This document shows, one piece after another, positions 14,584 to 21,969 of a stretch of 54,295 nt of DNA (positions within the stretch are counted from its first letter, which is position 1; each line of letters opens with the position of its first letter). The notes beneath the pieces are model-generated. The model was not told the DNA's origin. It did not search any database and saw nothing but the letters and a program-made list of their open reading frames with translations. Source of the stretch: an uncultured Bacilli bacterium. GTDB lineage: Bacteria > Bacillota_I > Bacilli_A > RF39 > UBA660. A program made the position numbers and the translations under genes. The DNA lies in the NCBI GenBank assembly GCA_947624955.1, contig CANQMM010000003.1, positions 1 through 54,295 on the forward strand. Direction: 5' to 3'.

Positions 14584-15366
14584 ATGGAGAAATTTAGATA
14601 TAAGAAAAGTTTAGGGCAGAATTTTTTAAAGGATGAGAATATTCTTAAAAGAATTAAAGATAGTGTCTTAGTTAAAGAGAATGATTTAGTCATTGAAATC
14701 GGACCCGGTAGTGGGGCTTTAACAAAATATTTAAAAGAGTATAAAGCAGATTTAAAGTGTTTTGAAATAGATGAAAGAGTGAAACCTTATTTAGATAAGT
14801 TAAAAGATGATAAAACGGAAATAATATATCAAGATTTTTTGCAAGTAAATATAAAAGATTACATCGATAAAGATTATGCCAATATTTATGTTATTGCTAA
14901 TTTACCATATTATATTACAACGCCGATAATTAAAAGAATAATCGATAGTGGAATAAAGATTAAACAGATGGTTTTAATGGTGCAAGAGGAAGTAGCCGAT
15001 CGATTTACGGCTTTACCGGGTAATAAGAGTTATGGCTCGATTACGGTTTATTTGAATTATTATTTTAAAGTGCAAAAATTATTTAGAGTCAGTAGGTCTT
15101 TTTTTGAGCCGGTGCCGAATGTCGATAGCGCGGTGATTAGTTTGGAAGCATTAGATACACCTTATGATATTAAAGATCCGGCTAAATTTTTTAAATTAGT
15201 TAATGATGCTTTTAGATTAAAAAGAAAGACTCTAAAGAATAATTTAAAGGATTATGATTTTGAAAAAGTGTTAGCAGTATTAATGGAACATAATTTAGGA
15301 GTGAATACGCGAGCTGAGGAATTAAGCATCGATATATTTATCGAGATTGCTAATAGGATATTTTGA
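14584..15366 (+). CDS. ksgA: 16S rRNA A1518/A1519 dimethyltransferase
   Basis: KsgA (RsmA) dimethylates two adjacent adenosines in helix 45 of 16S rRNA late in 30S assembly. The 260-residue protein starts with the conserved KSLGQNFLKDENILKRI, followed by SAM motif I (VIEIGPGSGALTKYL), the acidic FEIDERV motif and catalytic NLPYYITTPII. The C-terminal helical domain includes the NAFRxxRKTL-like DAFRLKRKTLKNNL. GAGG at 14575 is the ribosome binding site. Confidence 0.95.
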   Translation: MEKFRYKKSLGQNFLKDENILKRIKDSVLVKENDLVIEIGPGSGALTKYLKEYKADLKCFEIDERVKPYLDKLKDDKTEIIYQDFLQVNIKDYIDKDYANIYVIANLPYYITTPIIKRIIDSGIKIKQMVLMVQEEVADRFTALPGNKSYGSITVYLNYYFKVQKLFRVSRSFFEPVPNVDSAVISLEALDTPYDIKDPAKFFKLVNDAFRLKRKTLKNNLKDYDFEKVLAVLMEHNLGVNTRAEELSIDIFIEIANRIF

Positions 15367-15384
15367 TATTTAAATGAGTTGTGT

Positions 15385-15408
15385 AAGTGCTAAAGAAGCA
15401 CTTTTTTT
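15385..15408 (+). terminator. terminator after ksgA
   Basis: AAGTGCT (15385-15391), loop AAAGA, AGCACTT (15397-15403), and Ts through 15408. Confidence 0.8.
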
Positions 15409-15430
15409 CATATGATGTATTGGTGATGTT

Positions 15431-16207
15431 ATGGATATACAAGTAGGAGATTATGTAACAAGAAATAGTTATAATAATGATACTACTTTTTTAGTGATTA
15501 ATATTGAAGATAATATTTACTATTTAAAGGGTGTGGATATCAGGTTATATGCTGATGCACCTTTAGATGATTTAGTAAAAGTACAAAAAGTTGTAGAAGA
15601 TGATGGATTCGTCGAGCGCGCTTGTGATGATTTAAAGCTCGATAGGAGTGAATATTTTTATTTACCAGCGAAGATACTGCATATAGATGGGGATGCCGAT
15701 TATTTAGAGCGGTGTCTTAAATTTTATAAAGATGCGAATGTGATGGCGATTGGCAAGACGATTAGAGAAGAAAGAATTGCAATTGAACTAAAAAAATTGT
15801 TAGAAGAATATCGCCCCGATGTATTAATAATTACCGGACACGATGCTTACTACCGAAAAGAAGGTAATATTGAAGATTTAAATAGTTATAAGAATACGAA
15901 AAATTTTGTAGAAGCGGTTAAAGTAGCTAGGCAATATGAAAAAAGTCACGAAAAATTAGTAATTATTGCCGGAGCTTGTCAAAGTAATTATGAAGAGTTA
16001 ATAAAAGCGGGTGCTAACTTTGCTAGTAGTCCTAAAAGAGTAAATATTCACGCCTTAGATCCGGCCATTATAGCGACGACGATATCGTTAACGGAAAGAA
16101 ATAAAGAGATAGATTTAATTAATTTACTTAGTAAAACGAAATATGGTAAAGATGGGATGGGCGGACTTTTGTGTAATGGACTTATGTATGTCGGCTATCC
16201 AAGATAG
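15431..16207 (+). CDS. yabG: sporulation-specific protease YabG
   Basis: YabG (peptidase family U57) processes spore coat proteins such as SafA and SpoIVA in the mother cell. The 258-residue protein shows the family landmarks KILHIDGDADYLERC, RPDVLIITGHDAYY, the putative active-site block IIAGACQSNYEELI, and GANFASSPKRVNIHALDPA. The N-terminal DYVTRNSY..FLVINI segment is also typical. It follows ksgA and precedes veg, as in B. subtilis. The ribosome binding site is modest (GGTGATG). Confidence 0.92.
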   Translation: MDIQVGDYVTRNSYNNDTTFLVINIEDNIYYLKGVDIRLYADAPLDDLVKVQKVVEDDGFVERACDDLKLDRSEYFYLPAKILHIDGDADYLERCLKFYKDANVMAIGKTIREERIAIELKKLLEEYRPDVLIITGHDAYYRKEGNIEDLNSYKNTKNFVEAVKVARQYEKSHEKLVIIAGACQSNYEELIKAGANFASSPKRVNIHALDPAIIATTISLTERNKEIDLINLLSKTKYGKDGMGGLLCNGLMYVGYPR

Positions 16208-16218
16208 AGAGGGGATTT

Positions 16219-16428
16219 ATGTTAGAGGATATTAAAAATAAAGTAAGAAATAATTTAAATAGGGAAGTAAAGGTAGTCGTCAATGGAATGCGTAATCATA
16301 AAGAGGTATTTAATGGGGTTTTAAGTAAGGCTTTACCTAATGTTTTTGTAGTGACGAGTAGGGGTTTAAATAAGACTTTTAGCTATGCTGATGTCTTAAT
16401 TGGTGATGTTGTTGTTTCTTACAAGTAA
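16219..16428 (+). CDS. veg: Veg family protein
   Basis: Veg is a small protein widespread in Bacillota; in B. subtilis it stimulates biofilm matrix genes by opposing SinR and affects germination. The 69-residue protein has the family pattern EDIKNKVRNNLNREVKVVVNG, then the beta strands ending in FSYADVLIGDVVVSY. It is shorter at the C-terminus than B. subtilis Veg (86). It starts 11 bases after yabG with GAGGGG as ribosome binding site. Confidence 0.88.
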   Translation: MLEDIKNKVRNNLNREVKVVVNGMRNHKEVFNGVLSKALPNVFVVTSRGLNKTFSYADVLIGDVVVSYK

Positions 16429-16435
16429 ATTTTTG

Positions 16436-16464
16436 TTGATTTACGAGCAAATTTGCTATAAAAT
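16436..16464 (+). promoter_or_regulatory. spoVG promoter
   Basis: TTGATT (16436-16441), 17 bases and TAAAAT (16459-16464) fit a vegetative-type promoter. The surrounding string TTGTTGATTT-N15-ATAAAATATATTT recurs almost exactly upstream of the M60 protease gene at 38386. No clear sigma-H consensus, the known spoVG promoter type in B. subtilis, is visible. Confidence 0.55.
16446..16457. promoter_or_regulatory. 12-bp palindrome in the spoVG promoter spacer
   Basis: AGCAAATTTGCT is a perfect palindrome lying between the -35 and -10 elements. This is where a dimeric repressor would block polymerase. No partner regulator is identified. Confidence 0.4.
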
Positions 16465-16501
16465 ATATTTAAGTTGAAAGACTTTAGAGGGAGTGTAATG
16501 T

Positions 16502-16777
16502 ATGAAGGTTACATCAGTAAGTGTACGTAGAGTTGAAAAAGAAGGATCACGTATGAAAGGAATAGCATCTGTAGTACTAGATGATTCATTTGCTGTACAC
16601 GATATTAGAATCATAGAAGGAGACAATGGATTATTTATCGCAATGCCTAGTAGAAAAACAGCTACTGGTGGCTATAGAGATATTGCACATCCTATCAATC
16701 CTGATATGAGAAAAATGTTACAAGATGCTATTATCGATGAATTCAACAATACTTCTGTAGAAGAAACTGCTGAATAA
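16502..16777 (+). CDS. spoVG: SpoVG regulatory protein
   Basis: SpoVG is a small site-specific nucleic-acid-binding regulator affecting septation, sporulation and virulence genes. The 91-residue sequence matches strongly: VTSVSVRRVEKEGSRMKGIA, VHDIRIIEGDNGLFIAMPS and RDIAHPINPDMR. The start is ATG 16502 after GGGAGTG; another ATG four bases earlier is out of frame. It has its own promoter and terminator. Confidence 0.97.
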   Translation: MKVTSVSVRRVEKEGSRMKGIASVVLDDSFAVHDIRIIEGDNGLFIAMPSRKTATGGYRDIAHPINPDMRKMLQDAIIDEFNNTSVEETAE

Positions 16778-16789
16778 AAGTGATAATTA

Positions 16790-16811
16790 AAACTCCTCCG
16801 GGAGTTTTTTT
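16790..16811 (+). terminator. terminator after spoVG
   Basis: AAACTCC (16790-16796), loop TCCG, GGAGTTT (16801-16807), with the T-run to 16811. Confidence 0.85.
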
Positions 16812-16875
16812 GATGGGTTAAATAAATTGCGAATAAGTTAGGTGGACGAGCATATAATTTGGTAGGAGGATAAAG

Positions 16876-17169
16876 ATGAATAATAAAGGTATAGATAATT
16901 TAATTACGAGTAATCACGAATTTAAGGTAACTGATCGTTCCCAAATTTATATGACGGGGATTAAGAAAATCAATAGTTTTGATGATGAAGAATTTTTGAT
17001 GGAAACAACAATGGGGATAGTCTTATTAAAAGGTAATGGCTTAGAAATGATTAAATTAGATACGCACGATGGGCACGTATCCATTAAAGGACAAATCAAT
17101 AGTGTGACATATATCGATGATAAAAATGGTGGGAAAGAAGAAAGCTTTCTTTCAAAATTATTTAAATAA
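16876..17169 (+). CDS. yabP: spore cortex protein YabP
   Basis: YabP is a sigma-E-controlled mother-cell protein required for the spore cortex in B. subtilis. The 97-residue protein has the YabP/YqfC fold pattern: HEFKVTDRSQIYMTGIKKI, then FDDEEFLMETTMGIVLLKG and a final beta region (GHVSIKGQINSVTYID). AGGAGG ribosome binding site. The stop overlaps the yabQ start by one base. YabO, the S4-domain protein that precedes YabP in B. subtilis, is absent. Confidence 0.88.
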   Translation: MNNKGIDNLITSNHEFKVTDRSQIYMTGIKKINSFDDEEFLMETTMGIVLLKGNGLEMIKLDTHDGHVSIKGQINSVTYIDDKNGGKEESFLSKLFK

Positions 17170-17477
17170 TGGATTATAGATTACAGTTATTATCTTTTTT
17201 GCTATCTTTTATCTTTGGTATCGTATTAGCAATCGTGAACCAAGTATTTTTAATTTATATAAGAAATAAATATCAGGTAATTAGATATTTATTGGCGACT
17301 TTTTTAGCTTTTGATTTGGCAATGTTATATATGGCTTTAATGTATAAGACTAATGAAGGGGTAGTCCATATATATTTTATTTTAGTAATGTTTATTGGGG
17401 TATATATTGGGAATAAAGTAAATATTTTGTCAATATTACAAAAGTTTAGGAAAGTTTGTTGTCGGAAGAAAAAGTAA
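17169..17477 (+). CDS. yabQ: spore cortex protein YabQ
   Basis: YabQ is a polytopic membrane protein of the outer forespore membrane needed for cortex assembly. The 102-residue protein begins with the family's LQLLSFLLSFIFGIVLAIV, and has about three further hydrophobic stretches (YLLATFLAFDLAMLYMAL; VHIYFILVMFIGVYIGN) and a basic tail (CCRKKK). It is shorter than many YabQ proteins. Its start codon is shared with the yabP stop and divIC follows, so yabP-yabQ-divIC form an operon. Confidence 0.85.
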   Translation: MDYRLQLLSFLLSFIFGIVLAIVNQVFLIYIRNKYQVIRYLLATFLAFDLAMLYMALMYKTNEGVVHIYFILVMFIGVYIGNKVNILSILQKFRKVCCRKKK

Positions 17478-17514
17478 ATGCTATAATAAAAATGATAGGT
17501 AAGAGGGTGAAGAT

Positions 17515-17814
17515 GTGAAAAAGAAGCCAAGAAAGCTCGTTTTAAGAAGATTGACAGTAGAAATCGGTTTAATTGGAGTTTTAGTAATAGCAATAGTAGT
17601 ATCAACTTTTCATAGTTGGCAGACAATCAAGCAGAATAATGCCCAAGTTAAGGAACTAAATATGGCTTATACATCTTTACTAGAACAAGAGAAAGCAAAA
17701 AAATTAGAAGAGTCTAAATTACACGATGAAGATTATTTAGCAAGAATTGCTAGGGAAAAGTATTATTATTCAAAAGGTGATGAATTAATAATTCGCGTAG
17801 TCGATGGTGAATAG
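17515..17814 (+). CDS. divIC: division protein DivIC/FtsB family
   Basis: DivIC works with DivIB and FtsL in the septal divisome. The 99-residue protein has a basic cytoplasmic N-terminus, one membrane span (GLIGVLVIAIVVSTFHSW, about residues 18-35), a coiled coil (about 36-70), and the family's YLARIAREKYYYSKGDELI end. It starts with GTG 17515 behind GAGGGTGA; the overlapping ATG at 17513 is out of frame. The yabQ-divIC order is conserved with B. subtilis. Confidence 0.9.
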   Translation: MKKKPRKLVLRRLTVEIGLIGVLVIAIVVSTFHSWQTIKQNNAQVKELNMAYTSLLEQEKAKKLEESKLHDEDYLARIAREKYYYSKGDELIIRVVDGE

Positions 17815-17836
17815 CAACTGTAAAGTTGTTTTTTTT
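17815..17836 (+). terminator. terminator after divIC
   Basis: CAACT (17815-17819), loop GTAA, AGTTG (17824-17828), then eight Ts, directly after the divIC stop. Confidence 0.8.
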
Positions 17837-17888
17837 AATGGTTCATTATATACTAAACAGGTAGAGTTTAGTAAGGTAGGGATTGAAA

Positions 17889-18410
17889 ATGGATGAATTA
17901 CAAGTGCGACTTGCTGCCCCATTACAACCGGATAGTATTGTCGACGGTGAAGGGATTAGGACAGTAATATGGTTTCAGGGGTGTAGTCACGATTGTCCGG
18001 GGTGTCATAATCCAAGTTCGCACGATTTTAATGGAGGCTTTTTAGCAAATGTTCAAGATATCGCAGAAGAAATAGCCAAGTTGGAATTTCAAGATGGTAT
18101 TACTTTTTCCGGTGGCGATCCCCTATTTCAGCCGGAAGCTTTGTTGGCGTTATTAAAAGCAACCCATAATAACAAATTAAATGCTTGGGTATATACGGGA
18201 TTTACTTATGAACAATTATTAAAGATGGCCGAGGAAAAGCCAATATACCGTGAGGTTTTAGAGAATATCGACATTTTAGTAGATGGGCGTTTTGTTTTAG
18301 CCCTTAAAAGTTTTGAGGTAATGTTTAGAGGTAGTAGTAATCAAAGAATTATCGATGTACCGAAGTCGCTTGCACAAGGGAAGGTAGTATTAGTTGAAAA
18401 ATATGTATGA
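17889..18410 (+). CDS. nrdG: radical SAM activase, NrdG type
   Basis: This 173-residue radical SAM protein resembles the activase of anaerobic ribonucleoside-triphosphate reductase, which installs the glycyl radical on NrdD. The motif WFQGCSHDCPGCHNP supplies the CxxxCxxC ligands of the 4Fe-4S cluster. GITFSGGDPLFQPEAL is the SAM-contacting GGDP segment. It begins with MDELQVRLAAP and the substrate-side DGEGIRTVIW motif. The start is ATG 17889; a TTG two codons earlier has a worse context. nrdD itself is not in the window, so another glycyl-radical partner is possible. It overlaps the next gene. Confidence 0.8.
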   Translation: MDELQVRLAAPLQPDSIVDGEGIRTVIWFQGCSHDCPGCHNPSSHDFNGGFLANVQDIAEEIAKLEFQDGITFSGGDPLFQPEALLALLKATHNNKLNAWVYTGFTYEQLLKMAEEKPIYREVLENIDILVDGRFVLALKSFEVMFRGSSNQRIIDVPKSLAQGKVVLVEKYV

Positions 18411-18987
18411 AGAATATACTAAAGTTCAAAGTCCGGAAGAATTAATGAATTTTATGAATAAGTATATCACTTATGGCTTAGTGGATAATGGTGAGGTATA
18501 TACCGGAGCTAACCCGGATAAATTTGAATGGGCTTGTAAAAATCGGTGGCATTTAGCTACTAAAGATGAGTTAGCGAAAATCGGTTATGGGCACTGTTTT
18601 GACCAAGTGGAGTTAGAAAGAGATTGGTTTCAAAAGCACGGTTATGAGGTCAAAAGTTTCTTCATATGGTTTCAATTAGATTATCCTAATAATTATACAA
18701 TGCATACTTATTTGGTTTATAAAGAGGGGGATTTATGGAAATTATTTGAACATTCGGATTATTTAAATCGGGGAATAAGAGCATTTAATAGTTTGGAAGA
18801 GGCCGTTAAATTTCAAAAGAATAACCATATAAAGACGAACAGGGAACAGCAAGATATTAGCAAAGAGGAATTAGCTAGTTTAAAAATTTATGAATATGGT
18901 GAACCAACTACTAGTTATAATTTTGCAGACTTTCTAGATTATATTTTAGAACAAGGAAAAAGTTGGGAAGAAAAAATAGAGCTATAA
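18394..18987 (+). CDS. hypothetical protein, possible transglutaminase-like Cys-His fold
   Basis: I do not recognise a named family. The 197-residue protein has no signal or membrane span. A Cys68 at a helix start (YGHCFDQVELERDWF), His104 at a strand start (TMHTYLVYK) and an acidic residue (Glu119 or Asp122 in LFEHSDYL) occur in the order of transglutaminase/papain-like triads. This is a fold guess only. It overlaps nrdG by 17 bases. The TTG at 18394 lies 9 bases after AAGG (18381-18384), while the ATG at 18403 is too far from that site, so the TTG is preferred weakly. The stop falls inside the bidirectional terminator shared with nagZ. Confidence 0.6.
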   Translation: MKNMYEEYTKVQSPEELMNFMNKYITYGLVDNGEVYTGANPDKFEWACKNRWHLATKDELAKIGYGHCFDQVELERDWFQKHGYEVKSFFIWFQLDYPNNYTMHTYLVYKEGDLWKLFEHSDYLNRGIRAFNSLEEAVKFQKNNHIKTNREQQDISKEELASLKIYEYGEPTTSYNFADFLDYILEQGKSWEEKIEL

Positions 18988-18996
18988 GGCTCTATT
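18975..18996 (-). terminator. bidirectional terminator between convergent genes
   Basis: AATAGAGC (18975-18982), loop TATAAG, GCTCTATT (18989-18996). On the minus strand it is followed by a run of Ts (the As at 18971-18974), so it best serves nagZ. The stops of both flanking genes lie inside or at the edge of the hairpin. Confidence 0.7.
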
Positions 18997-20215
18997 AATT
19001 TTGGGGAATTTGTTTGATTATTTCTTGGTGTTCGGGACTATTGAGATAACTATTAGGTAGGGATTGGTAATCAGTTAAGTAAGTTAATTTGGTAGTTAAG
19101 ATATGACGAACGGAATTATCAATTTGCTCTTCAGTTAGATTACCTTTTTGAATAGCTTCTTTAATTTTGGCTACGGCACTAGAACAAGATGTAGGCATTA
19201 GGAGGATATCGACACCGGCATTAATCGCATAGGTATAGATTTCTTCTTCTGAATAATTAAGAGTTAAGGCTTGCATATTTAGGGCATCCGTAATGACTAA
19301 ACCTTGGTAATTTAATTCGTTTTTTAAAAAATCGGTAATAAGTGCTTTCGACAAACTAGCAGGAGTGTTATCAATAGTTAGTGATGGAACAGCGAGATGA
19401 CCAATCATAATCACTTGGGCATTGCTAGCAATGGCTTTTTTAAAAGGTACTAAATCACTATTTAATAATTCTTCTTTAGATTTAGTGATGACCGGTAAGT
19501 CATAGTGGGAGTCTTTAGAGGTACTACCGTGACCGGGGAAATGTTTATATACCGGAATGACACCATTATCAAGTAAGCCTTGAGCTAGCGCTGTACCCAT
19601 TGAAGCAACTACATCTTTATCCGTACCGAAGCTTCTTGAACCAATAACGGTGTTATTAGGATTAGATATGACATCGATGACGGGAGCAAAATCTAAATTA
19701 ACACCAATAGTGCGTAGTTCTTCGGCGATGACTTTACCAACTTGACTAGCTAAAGCGGGATCGTTAGTTTGCCCTAGGAGGGCCATACTAGGAATATCGG
19801 AGACAGTGGTACCCGTAAGACTTTTCATTCTTTGGACAAGACCACCTTCTTGGTCAATGGAAATAAACATCGGGATAGTAGCAGTATTTTGCATGTCTTG
19901 GACAAAATTCCTAGTGCTTGCATAGTCAGTAAAATTATTAGCAAATAAGATGAATCCCCCGGGGTGATAAGTAGTTAGCGTTTCTTGTAAGTCGGGACTT
20001 AAAGAAGTGTCATTAGTTGTAATAATTAACATTTGCGCAATCTTTTCATCCAAAGACATCTGCGATAGCAATTCAGCTACTTGTTTTTGGATTTCTTCTT
20101 CTGGATTTTTTTCGGAATTATTCGGTTTTTCACTTTCTTTTGGTCTACGGATAAAGTATATTAAACCTCCTAGTAGTAAAATAAGTAAAAGAATAACAGG
20201 TAAATATTTTTTCAT
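18995..20215 (-). CDS. nagZ: beta-N-acetylhexosaminidase NagZ (GH3), membrane-anchored
   Basis: A family GH3 glycosidase that removes N-acetylglucosamine from muropeptides during wall recycling. The 406-residue protein begins with a signal anchor (KYLPVILLLILLLGGLIYFI), and a short Glu/Lys-rich linker follows. The catalytic domain has ISIDQEGGLVQRM, DFAPVIDV, KHFPGHGS with the Asp-Ser-His dyad segment (SKDSHYDLP), and the nucleophile Asp in LVITDALNM. Lack of a C-terminal second domain is normal for NagZ. Ribosome binding site AAGGAG. It is transcribed against its neighbours and stands alone. Confidence 0.9.
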   Translation of the reverse strand: MKKYLPVILLLILLLGGLIYFIRRPKESEKPNNSEKNPEEEIQKQVAELLSQMSLDEKIAQMLIITTNDTSLSPDLQETLTTYHPGGFILFANNFTDYASTRNFVQDMQNTATIPMFISIDQEGGLVQRMKSLTGTTVSDIPSMALLGQTNDPALASQVGKVIAEELRTIGVNLDFAPVIDVISNPNNTVIGSRSFGTDKDVVASMGTALAQGLLDNGVIPVYKHFPGHGSTSKDSHYDLPVITKSKEELLNSDLVPFKKAIASNAQVIMIGHLAVPSLTIDNTPASLSKALITDFLKNELNYQGLVITDALNMQALTLNYSEEEIYTYAINAGVDILLMPTSCSSAVAKIKEAIQKGNLTEEQIDNSVRHILTTKLTYLTDYQSLPNSYLNSPEHQEIIKQIPQN

Positions 20216-20283
20216 AACAACAGCTCCTTACTTAAATTAATTGTACTCTCTTTTAAATATTTAATCTATATTTCCTTAATAAT

Positions 20284-20331
20284 TTGACAAAATATTTTAG
20301 GCTTTTAATTTCGCTTGTTTTATCTTATAAT
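20284..20331 (+). promoter_or_regulatory. promoter region of the ATPase pair-truA unit
   Basis: A perfect TTGACA (20284-20289) has a weak TAATTT 16 bases later. A perfect TATAAT lies at 20326-20331 with no good -35. Either could drive the plus-strand genes; the second is closer to the start at 20352. Confidence 0.4.
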
Positions 20332-20351
20332 ATAAGACTGGTGGTGAAGGT

Positions 20352-21140
20352 ATGCCATTTATAAGCTGTGAAAAAGTTAATTATAGTTATAAGCAAGGAC
20401 AAGTTTTAAAGGACTTGGATTTTAGAGTGGAAAAGCCTTCAAATATAGCAATTATTGGACCTAGCGGATCAGGGAAGACAACGTTACTTAAATTATTAAA
20501 TGGTAGTTTATTCGGTAATGGGGAAATAATCGTCAATGATCAAGTAGTCGATATTACATCTTTAAAGAGTATTAAAAGAAAAGTAAGTTTAGTATTAGAT
20601 GATGATATCTTTGTTAAAGAAAGAGTTATAGATATCTTAAAACAACCTTTTAGTAATTTAGTCTTAAAACCGAGTGAAGCGGAACAACGACTAGCAAGTA
20701 TTATCGATTATTTTAACTTAGAGGGAATTCTAAATGAGAATATTGAGGATTTAAAAGTTAGAGATAAGATTTTAATTAAAATACTAGCAGGGATTATTAC
20801 GAAACCGGAAATTGTATTATTAGATGATGTAGTCGGACATTTAATCGAAGAAGATAAAAATTTATTATTTAAATATTTAAAGAAAGAAAGAATTTATTTT
20901 GTTATGACTACTTCGGTGATGGAAGACGTAATGTTTGCCGATTACTTAGTAGTACTCTATAAAGGGGCTGTGGCGATAGAGGGAAAAACTTTAAGTGTAT
21001 TAAAAGAAGAAAAATTAATAAGAAGATTAGGATTTAATTTACCATTCTATGTCGATTTATCAATTCAATTAGGACTTTATGGAGTAGTCGATGGAATGTA
21101 TTTAAATAAGGAAGATATGGTGAGCGCTATATGGAAATAG
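20352..21140 (+). CDS. degenerate ECF-type ABC ATPase (EcfA1 position)
   Basis: It sits where Bacillota keep ecfA1-ecfA2-ecfT-truA-rplM-rpsI, so it descends from the energising ATPase of vitamin ECF transporters. The 262-residue protein keeps Walker A (GPSGSGKTTLLKLL) but other catalytic parts are eroded. The Q-loop glutamine is lost (VSLVLDDDIF), and the LSGGQ signature reads NIEDLKVRDK. Walker B is IVLLDDVV with Asp in place of the catalytic Glu, and the switch His is replaced (MTTSVMEDV). It probably binds but does not normally hydrolyse ATP. It overlaps the next gene by 10 bases. Confidence 0.75.
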   Translation: MPFISCEKVNYSYKQGQVLKDLDFRVEKPSNIAIIGPSGSGKTTLLKLLNGSLFGNGEIIVNDQVVDITSLKSIKRKVSLVLDDDIFVKERVIDILKQPFSNLVLKPSEAEQRLASIIDYFNLEGILNENIEDLKVRDKILIKILAGIITKPEIVLLDDVVGHLIEEDKNLLFKYLKKERIYFVMTTSVMEDVMFADYLVVLYKGAVAIEGKTLSVLKEEKLIRRLGFNLPFYVDLSIQLGLYGVVDGMYLNKEDMVSAIWK

Positions 21141-21961
21141 AATTTAATGACCTTTTATATGCGCAGAATAATAATATTAATGAAGGGATTATCTATCTTA
21201 ACCAAGTAAATTATAAGTTTACGAGTGGGAACATTTATGCTTTAATTGGGGATGCTAGAGAGGTAGTAGGACGTTTATTAGTTCTTGATAAAAGACCAAC
21301 TAAAGGGGAATTAAAAATAGATGGTACAGTTATTAAAAAGACAGCAAAAGTAGATAATCTTGATGAGTTAAAAAAGAGTTTAGTATTTATCGATTTTAGT
21401 GCTAAATATAAGTTTGCAAAGGAAAGCTTCCTCGATGAGTTAAGATTTTTATTAGGTAATCGACGAATTAGTAAAGATGTGAAAGAACTAGCGATTAATT
21501 CTCTGATAATGGTGGGTTTAGATGCTTCTTATATCGAGAGAAATTTATGGGAGTTATCGACCTCGGAAAGTAAGAAAGTCCTACTAGCTTTAAATCTTTG
21601 TTTAAATCCGAAAGTATTGGTTTTAAAAGATTTAGAATATGGATTAATCTATAAAGAAAGAATTAAACTAAAACGATTATTGTTGAAATTAAAAAATTAT
21701 AATAAAGTGATCTTTATAATATCAAGAGATGTAGAGTTTTTATTCGATTTAGTGAATAAAGTATTAGTATTCGATGAGGGTCAGTTAGTCTTAGATGGCG
21801 ATAAGAATGCTTTTTATGAAAAGATTATTTATGAGTATTTAGATGAAGCAAAGATTATTGAATTTATTAAATATGTCAATAGTAAAAAACATAATATATT
21901 ACCTTATACAGACATTAAAGAATTAATTAAAGGAATATTTAGGGATGTGGAAAGTAAGTAG
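21131..21961 (+). CDS. degenerate ECF-type ABC ATPase without Walker A (EcfA2 position)
   Basis: The 276-residue partner of the preceding gene is even more eroded. Where Walker A should be it reads GDAREVVGRLL, without the GKS/T. The signature is WELSTSESKKVLLALNL. Walker B reads VLVLKDLEYGL with its Asp and Glu displaced, and the switch region is IISRDVEFL. The overall ABC fold is still recognisable (VNYKFTSGNIYALIG; FDEGQLVLDG). No EcfT transmembrane gene follows; truA begins 8 bases downstream. The reading frames are intact over 1.6 kb, which argues for a retained non-transport role and against decay. Confidence 0.7.
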   Translation: MEIEFNDLLYAQNNNINEGIIYLNQVNYKFTSGNIYALIGDAREVVGRLLVLDKRPTKGELKIDGTVIKKTAKVDNLDELKKSLVFIDFSAKYKFAKESFLDELRFLLGNRRISKDVKELAINSLIMVGLDASYIERNLWELSTSESKKVLLALNLCLNPKVLVLKDLEYGLIYKERIKLKRLLLKLKNYNKVIFIISRDVEFLFDLVNKVLVFDEGQLVLDGDKNAFYEKIIYEYLDEAKIIEFIKYVNSKKHNILPYTDIKELIKGIFRDVESK

Positions 21962-21969
21962 GTGGCAGG

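Noticed and set aside
20352-21961. Pseudogene call for the degenerate ATPase pair
   Set aside because: Both frames are full length, overlap properly and have ribosome binding sites, so decay by frameshift or sequencing error does not explain the lost motifs.
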